From: JBGSUZ01 sp964404895
Lineage (GTDB): Bacteria; Bacillota; Clostridia; Peptostreptococcales; Acidaminobacteraceae
NCBI GenBank assembly: GCA_964404895.1
Contig: CAYOLV010000003.1
Coordinates: 310,001-374,000 of the forward strand
Reading direction: 5' to 3'
DNA: 64,000 bases
The position numbers and the translations under genes were made by a program. Positions 43,083 to 51,033 of the stretch are shown here, piece after piece (position 1 is the stretch's first letter; every line of letters starts with the position of its first letter). A model generated the notes under the pieces. It was given only the letters and a program-made list of their open reading frames with translations. It ran no database searches and had not been told where the DNA came from.

Positions 43083-45164
43083 TTAGGAATCAAGGTGAAT
43101 TATTTTGTGTCCCGCAGCTTTGATTAATCGGTTCATAATGGCTTTACCAATGCCCTTTTCTTCAAAAGCCACTGCAAACACTACATCCACCTCAAGTCGA
43201 TCAAAATCTCTCAGGGTTTTGAAAAGTAAATTGGCCCCTTCTTCAGGGTGGCTCAGCGAACCGATGGATAAGACTGCAGCCCCTTCAAAGTCCATACCGA
43301 TTTCATCTACTGTCATTACACCTGGTCTTTTACCCTCTTTAATGGCTTCCTGAACTCTTTTTTTAATTTCTGTTTTAACTTGCTCAACTTCACCTGAAAA
43401 AACGGTCACATCTGCTTCTGGTGAGTAATGGGTATATTTCATGCCCGGAGATCTTGGCTGTTCATCTTTTGAGAGCTGCTTATTGAGTTTTTCATCGTAC
43501 CGGCCACAGCCAACAACAGCTTGAATAGCTTCAAGGGTCACACCGCCCGGTCTTAAGACGACAGGTTCATCTCCCGTTAAGTCTACCACCGTGGACTCAA
43601 GGCCTATCGCCGCATCTTCGCCATAGACAATTACAGCTACCCGCCCATTTAAGTCGGCCACAACATCTTCCCCACAAGTGGGACTGGGCTTGCCAGACAA
43701 ATTAGCGCTAGGTGCCGCCACAGGGCACTTTGCCATTTCAATGAGCTTTCTTGCAACAGGATGGCTAGGCATACGCACAGCTACCGTCTGAAGTCCAACT
43801 GTGACTGCATCCGGTACAGCGTCTGACTTAGGCAAAATCAGAGTCAGTGCTCCTGGCCAAAAGGCTTCAATCAACTTCTCGGCATGAGGGGTCACTTGAG
43901 TAACCAAAGGTTCAAGTTCACTTCGCTCAACGATATGAACAATTAGAGGATTGTCCGAAGGTCTTCCCTTGGCCTTAAAAATTTTTGCCACCGCTAAAGG
44001 ATCAAGGGCATTGGCGCCGATGCCGTAAACCGTCTCCGTTGGAAATGCAACAGTTTCTCCCTCTTGAAGAGCTTTTGCCGCAGGAAGGAGTTTTTCTTCG
44101 AGCACTTCCGACTCCAGTCCTTTAATATGAATGATTGTCGTCCAAAGTTGCTCACTTTGCCATTTTTGAAGCATCTCTGCAGTCTCCTGAATAGAAGTAA
44201 TCTCATGGCTGATATCATAAGTCACGTGCCTAGAAGCGTGTTTATATTTAGGGTCGTAATATTCTAACATTAAAATCTCAGCGACTTCTTCCAGTTCACC
44301 TTTTCTCAAGATTTCTTGAAGATAGTCAACGCGATCATGTCCCATCATTTTTCTGAACCCGTTGAGAATATCTATCATTTCAACGACGTAGGACTGATCT
44401 ACGCAATATTCTTTAATCAAAACTTGCTTTCTAAACTCAATAGATGCGGTCAAGTCAATATGTCTGCCCCTCTTCATAGCTTCGAAGAAAGGTTCTGGTA
44501 AAGTATTTCTGCCAAGACGCTTGCTCTCCGCCTCTAAAAATACGGGCTGACCTTGGGCACTTAGAAGTTTTTCTAGGAGAAGGTGTTCAAATTCTCTCTG
44601 ATTAGGCTGTTCAGGAAGACCAATGCGTCCGAGCATGGACCCTCTGTGTTCACTAATGCCTTCAATATCAATAATATGACTTCCGCGGCTTTCCAGTTCT
44701 TTCAATACTTCCGTCTTCCCAATACCAGTCATGCCGTGCAGCACTACCATTTGAGCTGTTTCGCAAGCTTTTTGGGTTTCTTCAATAATCACCTGTCGGT
44801 AAGCTTTGTAGCCCCCTTCAAGTCTGCCCAGTTCATGTCCTAAATTGCTTAGAAGATTTTTAAGAGTCTGGCTTCGCATGCCACCTCTGGCGCAAAACAT
44901 GACCATGGGTTTGCCTTCAGCTTCAACTTTTAAAAATGTCTCATATATTTCTGGGAGTCTTGCTGCTACAAATTTCATTGCAGCGCGTTTGGCTTCCCCC
45001 TGACCTTTTTGCTTATAAATCGTACCGACGGTCTCGTAGGCTTCATCTAAAAATAACGGGATATTCACTGCTCCTGGTATTGTGCCTGTTCGAAACTCTC
45101 GGGGCGACCGTATATCGATCCACTGGATGTTCTTCATGTCGAGCTTATATTGAATTGTCACCAT
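43083..45164 (-). CDS. mnmH: Fusion of tRNA 2-selenouridine synthase (MnmH) and threonylcarbamoyl-AMP synthase (Sua5/YwlC)
   Basis: One uninterrupted 693-residue frame with two complete enzymes. Residues 1-340 are MnmH: a rhodanese domain with the reactive Cys91 in FCARGGMRSQT, then a P-loop GMTGIGKT at 144-151; it replaces sulfur by selenium at wobble U34. Residues 342-693 are Sua5: GETVAFPTETVYGIGANA, KAKGRPSDNPLIVH, PGALTLILP and SANLSGKPSPT, plus the C-terminal Sua5 domain; it makes threonylcarbamoyl-AMP for t6A at position 37. The Sua5 half stands where ywlC lies in Bacillus. ATG at 45164 follows GAGGGGG. No internal stop or start is evident at the junction. MnmH activity needs selenophosphate, so selD should be elsewhere. 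Confidence 0.93.
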   Translation of the reverse strand: MVTIQYKLDMKNIQWIDIRSPREFRTGTIPGAVNIPLFLDEAYETVGTIYKQKGQGEAKRAAMKFVAARLPEIYETFLKVEAEGKPMVMFCARGGMRSQTLKNLLSNLGHELGRLEGGYKAYRQVIIEETQKACETAQMVVLHGMTGIGKTEVLKELESRGSHIIDIEGISEHRGSMLGRIGLPEQPNQREFEHLLLEKLLSAQGQPVFLEAESKRLGRNTLPEPFFEAMKRGRHIDLTASIEFRKQVLIKEYCVDQSYVVEMIDILNGFRKMMGHDRVDYLQEILRKGELEEVAEILMLEYYDPKYKHASRHVTYDISHEITSIQETAEMLQKWQSEQLWTTIIHIKGLESEVLEEKLLPAAKALQEGETVAFPTETVYGIGANALDPLAVAKIFKAKGRPSDNPLIVHIVERSELEPLVTQVTPHAEKLIEAFWPGALTLILPKSDAVPDAVTVGLQTVAVRMPSHPVARKLIEMAKCPVAAPSANLSGKPSPTCGEDVVADLNGRVAVIVYGEDAAIGLESTVVDLTGDEPVVLRPGGVTLEAIQAVVGCGRYDEKLNKQLSKDEQPRSPGMKYTHYSPEADVTVFSGEVEQVKTEIKKRVQEAIKEGKRPGVMTVDEIGMDFEGAAVLSIGSLSHPEEGANLLFKTLRDFDRLEVDVVFAVAFEEKGIGKAIMNRLIKAAGHKIIHLDS

Positions 45165-45214
45165 GCTACCCCCTCTATTTTCATTGTTCTTTACTCATTC
45201 TTAAAAAACTCAAA

Positions 45215-45247
45215 AGAAACCCCTTCAAATGATTTCGAAGGGGTTGA
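45215..45247 (-). terminator. Terminator of the tdk-to-prfA unit
   Basis: AACCCCTTC and GAAGGGGTT pair perfectly, followed by TCTTTTGAGTTTTTT on the minus strand. Confidence 0.85.
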
Positions 45248-45253
45248 CTGAGC

Positions 45254-46324
45254 CTATTCTTCCATTGATTTAAGTGCTTCTGCCTGATAATACGTGATGA
45301 CAGCATCTAGCATTTCATCGATTTCGCCATCCATAAATGCATCTATTTTGTAGACAGTCATGCCGATTCTATGATCTGTAATTCTTCCCTGTGGGAAGTT
45401 ATACGTTCTAATTTTGGCACTGCGATCCCCTGATCCAACTTGGCTTCTGCGATCTTCTGCAATCCCTGCATTTCTCTCATCCAGTTCTTTTTCATAAAGT
45501 CTGGCTTTCAAGACTTGGAGGGCTTTTTCCTTATTGGATAACTGAGATTTACCGTCCTGACAGGAAACCACCATGCCTGTAGGCATATGAGTGACACGAA
45601 CAGCTGAGTCTGTTGTATTAACCGACTGACCGCCGTTGCCCGAAGAACGGAATACGTCTACTCGAATGTCGTTCATGTTTAAGTTGACTTCAACATCTTC
45701 TGCTTCCGGAAGTACAGCAACTGTTGCTGTAGAAGTATGGATACGACCCGAAGATTCTGTTGCTGGTACACGTTGAACCCTGTGAACGCCAGACTCAAAT
45801 TTAAGCACAGAGTAAACCCCTTGCCCTTTGATCATGACAGAAGCTTCTTTGATGCCGCCAACCCCAGTATCTGAAGTGTTCATCATTTCGATTTTCCATC
45901 TTCTGCGTTCTGCGTAACGTGTGTATAATCTGAGGAGTTCCGCCGCAAACAGACCTGCTTCATCGCCGCCTGCTCCAGCTCGAATTTCCAAAATAACGTT
46001 TTTATCATCGTTAGGGTCTTTTGGCAATAATAATTTTTTTAACTCAACTGCCAATTCATCTACACGTGTTTCCAATTCTGGAAGCTCCATTTTAGCAAGT
46101 TCTCGGAGGTCTTCATCACTGCTTTGTTCAAGAATTTCCTTCATTTCAGCAATAGATGCTTTAGATTGCTTGTATTCTTTATACGCTTCAACAATCGGCG
46201 TCAATTCCGAATGCTCTTTCATTAATTTTTGCCAGAGTTTTTGATCATTAATAACTTCAGGGTCAGCTACTTTTTGAGCTAAGTCCAAATAGCGACCTTC
46301 TATAAATTCAAGTTTATCAAACAT
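45254..46324 (-). CDS. prfA: Peptide chain release factor 1
   Basis: The 356-residue RF1, which recognises UAA and UAG. The stop-codon PxT motif is in VPATESSGR, and the peptidyl-transferase GGQ is in SGNGGQSVNTTDSAVR. Length and N-terminal helical domain are normal. It follows prmC, whose product methylates this GGQ glutamine, by 13 bases. Confidence 0.98.
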   Translation of the reverse strand: MFDKLEFIEGRYLDLAQKVADPEVINDQKLWQKLMKEHSELTPIVEAYKEYKQSKASIAEMKEILEQSSDEDLRELAKMELPELETRVDELAVELKKLLLPKDPNDDKNVILEIRAGAGGDEAGLFAAELLRLYTRYAERRRWKIEMMNTSDTGVGGIKEASVMIKGQGVYSVLKFESGVHRVQRVPATESSGRIHTSTATVAVLPEAEDVEVNLNMNDIRVDVFRSSGNGGQSVNTTDSAVRVTHMPTGMVVSCQDGKSQLSNKEKALQVLKARLYEKELDERNAGIAEDRRSQVGSGDRSAKIRTYNFPQGRITDHRIGMTVYKIDAFMDGEIDEMLDAVITYYQAEALKSMEE

Positions 46325-46337
46325 ATTTACACCTCAT

Positions 46338-47204
46338 TCACTTTTTATGAGCGCCTACAATTCGCTTAATACCTTGTAAGTCCCGATAGCATTGTATGTC
46401 TTCATATGCGCCATCGTCAAGGAAAAGTTGCACTACTGCATCCGCTTGGTCATGACCTACTTCAAACAGCATCCATGCTCCTGCCTTCATTTTACCTTTT
46501 GCTATGCTGACTAATTTTCTATAATAATCCAGTCCATCTTCGCCGCCGTCCAGAGCTGTTCGAGGCTCATGGCATCTTACTTCGACTTGGAGGTCTTCAA
46601 TGTCTTGACTTGGAATATAGGGTGGATTGGAGACAATTAAGTCTTGACTGTCTTCTGACAAATCTTCCAAATAGTCAAACATATCCCCATGAACCGCTGA
46701 AAAATTCTTTCTAGAATCTCCGTCTAATAAACGATCCGCATTGCGAACGGTCATTACCAGTGCCCCTGCAGACAAGTCCACACAAGTCACTTTTGACCTT
46801 GGCAAATGATGGGCAATACTCACGCCTATAGCACCGCTTCCTGAACCCAGATCTGAAACCACAAGAGGAAGGGCATCTGCTTTATAATGTTCTATAATCA
46901 GTTCTACCAGACATTCTGTATCGCTTCTGGGAATCAATACCGCAGGTGTCACTTCAAATTCAAGACCCATAAATTCCTGAGTCCCTATAATATATTGAAG
47001 AGGTTCACCACTTAAGCGTCTGCCAATGGCTTCTAAAAGGCGAGTCTCAGCCTCTTTTTCTAAAGTGTTGCCACCATTCATAATCAAATAGAGTCTATTT
47101 TCATTTAATATCCATTCTAACAGCCACTGGGTTTCCAGTTGAGGAATAGGCGTAATGCCCTCCAACGCTTGGCTGCCATAGGAAAGTGCTTCCTGAATTA
47201 ACAT
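46338..47204 (-). CDS. prmC: Release factor glutamine methyltransferase PrmC
   Basis: A 288-residue SAM-dependent N5-glutamine methyltransferase acting on release factors. The SAM motif is VSDLGSGSGAIGVSIAHH and the catalytic NPPY is in IVSNPPYIPSQD. The N-terminal helical domain with EFMGLEFEVTPAVLIPR is present. It overlaps closely with DUF1385 upstream (AAGGAATG serves as its site). Confidence 0.96.
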   Translation of the reverse strand: MLIQEALSYGSQALEGITPIPQLETQWLLEWILNENRLYLIMNGGNTLEKEAETRLLEAIGRRLSGEPLQYIIGTQEFMGLEFEVTPAVLIPRSDTECLVELIIEHYKADALPLVVSDLGSGSGAIGVSIAHHLPRSKVTCVDLSAGALVMTVRNADRLLDGDSRKNFSAVHGDMFDYLEDLSEDSQDLIVSNPPYIPSQDIEDLQVEVRCHEPRTALDGGEDGLDYYRKLVSIAKGKMKAGAWMLFEVGHDQADAVVQLFLDDGAYEDIQCYRDLQGIKRIVGAHKK

Positions 47205-47206
47205 CG

Positions 47207-48127
47207 CTAGCTCATTCCTTCTAATTCAATCACTTTATTAAGAGCGGCAAGTGCCACTTCAATTTCTTTGTCATCGGGTTCTCTTGTGGTTAATTTTTGC
47301 ATCATAAGACCAGGGTAGCTGATGATATTCACTGCCATATTATCATTCTTCCCTGCCCATTTGATGATTTCGTAAGCAATACCCGCAATGAGTGGTAAGA
47401 ACAAGAGTTTCAGACCAATCCGCATCCAAATGTTCGTCCAACTGATAAAGCTGAATATGACAATGCTTACCGCAAGGACAATAATGAGGAAACTGGTTCC
47501 GCAGCGTGGGTGCAAAGTTGTAAATTTCTTGACATTTTCCACCGTCAGCTCTTGACCACTTTCTAAGCAATGAATCGCTTTATGTTCTGCGCCGTGGTAT
47601 TCAAATACGCGCCGAATGTCTTTCATAAAGGAAATCACAAAGATATAGGCGATGAAGAGGGTAATTTTCATAATCCCTTCCGCAACGGTTAATATCCATC
47701 GGCTGTCTGTCACAGATTTCAAGAAATTCGTGATTAAACTTGGAAGTGCGCCGAAGAGGAAAAAGGCCATAAATAGGGCCATGACCATAGATACGGCCAC
47801 CAAAACAGTCTCTGCCTTATCTCCTAATTTTTCAGTCGCCCATTTTTCAAACTTACTCATTTCATAACTGTCGTCTACTTCGGCGTAAACCTCTGCCGAC
47901 CAAGCCAAGGCTTTTGTTCCCACCACCATTGAGGAGATGAGCCCAAAGACACCTCTAAGGAGAGGTAGTTTATATAAGGGTGCAAATTTTGATTGTTTTA
48001 ACTGTTCAACTTTTACGTCAATGCCACCTTCTTGATTTCTCACGGCGATGGCAACCGTTTTTTTACCGCGCATCATGACCCCTTCGATAAGGGCTTGACC
48101 GCCTATTGCTGAGTATTTTTTGGACAT
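47207..48127 (-). CDS. DUF1385 membrane protein (YqhQ-like)
   Basis: A 306-residue protein of the DUF1385 family. It begins with the family signature SAIGGQALIEGVMMRGKKTVAI and has about four to five membrane spans, with EYHGAEHKAIHCLESG and FTTLHPRCGTSFLIIV in conserved loops. The repeated His and Cys residues in those loops suggest metal binding. Function is unknown. It is often found beside prmC-prfA in Clostridia. It starts immediately after the tdk stop codon. Confidence 0.93.
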   Translation of the reverse strand: MSKKYSAIGGQALIEGVMMRGKKTVAIAVRNQEGGIDVKVEQLKQSKFAPLYKLPLLRGVFGLISSMVVGTKALAWSAEVYAEVDDSYEMSKFEKWATEKLGDKAETVLVAVSMVMALFMAFFLFGALPSLITNFLKSVTDSRWILTVAEGIMKITLFIAYIFVISFMKDIRRVFEYHGAEHKAIHCLESGQELTVENVKKFTTLHPRCGTSFLIIVLAVSIVIFSFISWTNIWMRIGLKLLFLPLIAGIAYEIIKWAGKNDNMAVNIISYPGLMMQKLTTREPDDKEIEVALAALNKVIELEGMS

Positions 48128-48727
48128 CTATTCACCTCTTTGGCTATTGTCCTTCAATTTGAAATAGCACTTTGGACACAGAGATTGATACTCAACTTGG
48201 TGTTCACCGTCGATAGCCACCTGTTCACCTTCGAACACGTACCTGTCATTGATTTTTCTACCGTTGAGCAACGCTTTTTTTCCGCAAGTACAAATCGTTT
48301 TTAGTTCTTCAAGACAATGGGCTAATAAAAGTAGTCTTTCACTGCCCTCGAATCCATTCATTTGGAAATCGGTTCTAAGACCGTAGCAGATTACCGGGAC
48401 GCTTTCCCTGACTGCAAATTCAAACATTTGGTCGATGTGTTCCCTTTGGAAAAATTGAACTTCATCCACAAGAACGCAGTCAATTTTTCCTACTCTGGAT
48501 CTATGGTCAACGATGGCTTTATAAACGCTTTCATCTTTTCCAAGCCACAGGTCTGCTTCTCTTGCAACACCCAGCCTTGAAACGACTAAATTGCCACCTT
48601 TTGTATCTGTCTTCGGCTTAATGATTGCTACGCGCATTCCCCGCTCTTCGTAGTTGTATGCGACTTGAAGAAGGTTTGTGGATTTTCCGCAATTCATTGC
48701 GCCATATCTGAAATAGAGTTTGCTCAT
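48128..48727 (-). CDS. tdk: Thymidine kinase
   Basis: A 199-residue type II thymidine kinase. The P-loop is YGAMNCGKSTNLLQ, the Walker B segment DCVLVDEVQFFQREH carries the catalytic region, and a four-cysteine zinc site is made by CTCGKK and CPKC. The ATG at 48727 follows GGGGG; 23 extra codons upstream in frame lack a site. Gene order rpmE-tdk-prmC-prfA matches Bacilli. Confidence 0.96.
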   Translation of the reverse strand: MSKLYFRYGAMNCGKSTNLLQVAYNYEERGMRVAIIKPKTDTKGGNLVVSRLGVAREADLWLGKDESVYKAIVDHRSRVGKIDCVLVDEVQFFQREHIDQMFEFAVRESVPVICYGLRTDFQMNGFEGSERLLLLAHCLEELKTICTCGKKALLNGRKINDRYVFEGEQVAIDGEHQVEYQSLCPKCYFKLKDNSQRGE

Positions 48728-48767
48728 GAGAGTCCCCCATAGGTTTAATCTAACTTGTTGCTGCTTA

Positions 48768-48796
48768 TTAATAATAACATATATTTTAGGGTTCAA
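48768..48796 (-). promoter_or_regulatory. Candidate promoter of tdk
   Basis: TTGAAC, 17 bases, TATTAA on the minus strand, about 40 bases before the tdk start. The 300-base gap between tdk and rpmE also holds a repeat, an inverted repeat and the rpmE terminator, and no gene. Confidence 0.5.
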
Positions 48797-48846
48797 AAAA
48801 CAAAATGGATGTCGTCGAATGGTTTAAAACCTTTTAAACCTTTTTA

Positions 48847-48889
48847 TAAAACTCGGTTGACCTGCGGTCCACCTTGTCGCTGGCGCGAC
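48847..48889. repeat. Interspersed hairpin repeat, second locus
   Basis: AAAACTCGGTTGACC, then a three-base change, then ACCTTGTCGCT and GCGCGAC. The order and spacing equal the copy at 15847-15887, in the same orientation on the plus strand. The second stem GTCGC / GCGAC is kept although its loop differs. Confidence 0.75.
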
Positions 48890-48900
48890 ATTGCAATCCA

Positions 48901-48952
48901 TTTGAAATGCTCTGTGCTGGTCGATGAATCGCCCCTTCCATAGTATTTCAAA
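48901..48952. repeat. Inverted repeat next to the interspersed repeat
   Basis: TTTGAAAT and ATTTCAAA form the ends of an imperfect hairpin of about 52 bases, directly after the repeat. The first locus also has a long hairpin directly after the same repeat, which suggests a composite element. Confidence 0.5.
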
Positions 48953-48986
48953 CGTATTGAGTTTTACTAATTTCGAATAATAAAAT

Positions 48987-49012
48987 AGGTTAGAGAAATA
49001 AATCTCTAACCT
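48987..49012 (-). terminator. Terminator of rpmE
   Basis: AGGTTAGAGA and TCTCTAACCT pair perfectly; ATTTTATTATT follows on the minus strand. Confidence 0.75.
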
Positions 49013-49034
49013 TTCAATTTCATAGATGTCAATT

Positions 49035-49232
49035 TTATAAGCCAAACTTTTGTTTGAACTTATCAGCTCTACCGCCACGGTCAACTTGTTTTTGTGTACC
49101 AGTGTAGAATGGATGGCACTCTGAACAAATCTCGATTTTGATTTCATCTTTAGTTGATTTAGTTTCAAAATGGTTTCCGCAAGCACATTTAACTTCTATA
49201 GTCTTGTAGTTAGGATGGATTCCAGATTTCAT
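49035..49232 (-). CDS. rpmE: 50S ribosomal protein L31
   Basis: A 65-residue L31 of the zinc-binding type: CACGNHF with CSECHPFYTG gives the four cysteines. It starts MKSGIHPNYK and ends DKFKQKFGL, both typical. ATG at 49232 follows AGAGGTGA. Confidence 0.97.
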   Translation of the reverse strand: MKSGIHPNYKTIEVKCACGNHFETKSTKDEIKIEICSECHPFYTGTQKQVDRGGRADKFKQKFGL

Positions 49233-49271
49233 GCAGTTCACCTCTTTCATTTAAAAAATATCACTTTTATA

Positions 49272-49300
49272 ATAATATACATTACCAATACGAATGTCAA
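49272..49300 (-). promoter_or_regulatory. SigA-type promoter of rpmE
   Basis: TTGACA, 17 bases, TATTAT on the minus strand: a near-consensus strong promoter about 40 bases before the gene. Confidence 0.85.
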
Positions 49301-49333
49301 GCTATTAGATTATAACACAGGACAGAATCAGAA

Positions 49334-50791
49334 TCAATCCCATTTCTTCACCAGTTCAATAAATTCTTCATTATCTTTAGTGTTGTTCATATGATCAATG
49401 AGGAGTTCTGCTGCATCATCCCCTTGACCCATGGTTCTTCTGATTTTCCAAACGGCTTCAAGTTCTGATTCGCTGAGGAGTTTTTCTTCTCTTCGGGTTC
49501 CAGATTTTCTCACGTCCATGGCTGGGAAGATTCTTCTCTCTGCTAATCTGCGGCTGAGGGTCAATTCCATGTTGCCAGTTCCTTTAAACTCTTCATAGAT
49601 GACTTCGTCCATTTTAGAACCCGTCTCAATGAGGGCTGTGGCAATGATGGTCAAACTCCCACCCTCTTCCACTTTTCTAGCTGCACCAAAGAATCTCTTT
49701 GGCTTGTGAAGGGCTGCAGGGTCAAACCCGCCGCTAAGGGTTCTGCCGCTTGAAGGCATTACCAAGTTGTAGGCACGTGCCAATCGGGTAATACTGTCTA
49801 AGAGTATAACCACATCTTTTTTCATTTCAACCATATTTTTAGCTCTGAGGATGGCGTATTCTGCTTTTTCAATATGACTTGCCGGCGGCTCGTCAAAAGT
49901 CGAACTGATTACTTCTGCTTTAATAGAACGCTTCATCTCGGTCACTTCTTCAGGACGTTCGTCGATGAGCAACACAATAACATCCACCTCTGGATAATTA
50001 GCATTGAGCGCCTTTGCTATTTTTTGAAGCAACATGGTCTTCCCAGCCTTTGGCGGTGCAACGATAAGTCCCCGTTGACCTTTGCCAATTGGAGAGAATA
50101 AGTCGATCAGCCTCAAGGTTACGTCTGGATAAGCCTTTTCTAAGACAAATCTGTCCGATGGGAAGGTTGGGGTCAAATCTTCAAAGACCGGTCTTTTGAA
50201 CCCAGAAATTGGCGTCATGCTGTTGACTTGATTGACGTAGCGCAACCTTCTATTTCGGTCGTTGGGTCCTGGAAGCATGGTAGTTCCTTGTACAAGGTCT
50301 CCAGTTCTCAGTCCAAAACGAATTATTTGTTTTTGCGAAACGTAAATATCCGTCTCATTTTTTATACGAATAAAGCCGAAGCCTTTATCTTCTAATATAT
50401 CAATGACTCCAGTAACTTCCTCACCTAAGCCATCAGACTCATTTTCCAGAATTTCCAGAGTTCCTTCATCTGGCAGAGGTTCTTCTGATAAATCTTGAAG
50501 TTCTAGGTCATAGATTTTGTCTCGATCGTTAAAATTATCAGGTTCTTCAAGTGTATCTGCTCTACTCGAATCCTCTTCGTCTGACATATCCTGATCTTCA
50601 TCGACTTCCTCAGACCCGTCAAATTCTTCTGGTGGCGCATACTCATGATGAATAGCAGGGGAATAGCCACCGTTCATGATAATGTCAATGAGTTCATCTT
50701 TTTTATATTTGGATATATAGGGCACATCCAAGGCCTTCGCTAGCTCTCTGAGCTCGTTGACCGTCTTTTTCTTCAGTAATTTTGCGTCCAA
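49334..50791 (-). CDS. rho: Transcription termination factor Rho
   Basis: A 485-residue Rho helicase. The N-terminal SAP-like domain (LRELAKALDVPYISKYKKDE) is followed by an acidic insertion of about 80 residues rich in Asp and Glu, the RNA-binding cold-shock-like domain (KGFGFIRI, TDIYVSQKQI), and the ATPase core with P-loop APPKAGKTMLLQKIA and Walker B VVILLDSITRLARAYN. The R-loop segment SGGFDPAALHKPKRFFGAAR is intact. TTG at 50791 is chosen because GGAGGTG lies just upstream. The acidic linker is longer than in Bacillus Rho. Confidence 0.95.
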   Translation of the reverse strand: MDAKLLKKKTVNELRELAKALDVPYISKYKKDELIDIIMNGGYSPAIHHEYAPPEEFDGSEEVDEDQDMSDEEDSSRADTLEEPDNFNDRDKIYDLELQDLSEEPLPDEGTLEILENESDGLGEEVTGVIDILEDKGFGFIRIKNETDIYVSQKQIIRFGLRTGDLVQGTTMLPGPNDRNRRLRYVNQVNSMTPISGFKRPVFEDLTPTFPSDRFVLEKAYPDVTLRLIDLFSPIGKGQRGLIVAPPKAGKTMLLQKIAKALNANYPEVDVIVLLIDERPEEVTEMKRSIKAEVISSTFDEPPASHIEKAEYAILRAKNMVEMKKDVVILLDSITRLARAYNLVMPSSGRTLSGGFDPAALHKPKRFFGAARKVEEGGSLTIIATALIETGSKMDEVIYEEFKGTGNMELTLSRRLAERRIFPAMDVRKSGTRREEKLLSESELEAVWKIRRTMGQGDDAAELLIDHMNNTKDNEEFIELVKKWD

Positions 50792-50879
50792 AAACGCCAC
50801 CTCCACCTTCTATCGGCTTCTGCCGTGAGGCATTAAACCTATGGCCTATCCTATCTGTATTTCATATGCTGGTCAGAGT

Positions 50880-50908
50880 ATTCTATCCTATTCAATTATG
50901 ATTTTCAA
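50880..50908 (-). promoter_or_regulatory. SigA-type promoter of rho
   Basis: TTGAAA, 17 bases, TAGAAT on the minus strand. Confidence 0.7.
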
Positions 50909-51033
50909 GTCTTCTTGATAATGATTATAGCTTCGTTACAGCGAGAATATTAAAATTCCTTTAAACAAATCATTCCCTCTGCGTCAAAGCCTAAAAACAT
51001 GGTATATTGTATAGGTAAAGTGAGGTGATCTCT

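Noticed and set aside
48824..49186. A 120-codon minus-strand frame overlapping rpmE
   Set aside because: It covers rpmE in another frame and runs through the hairpin repeat; it has no ribosome binding site.
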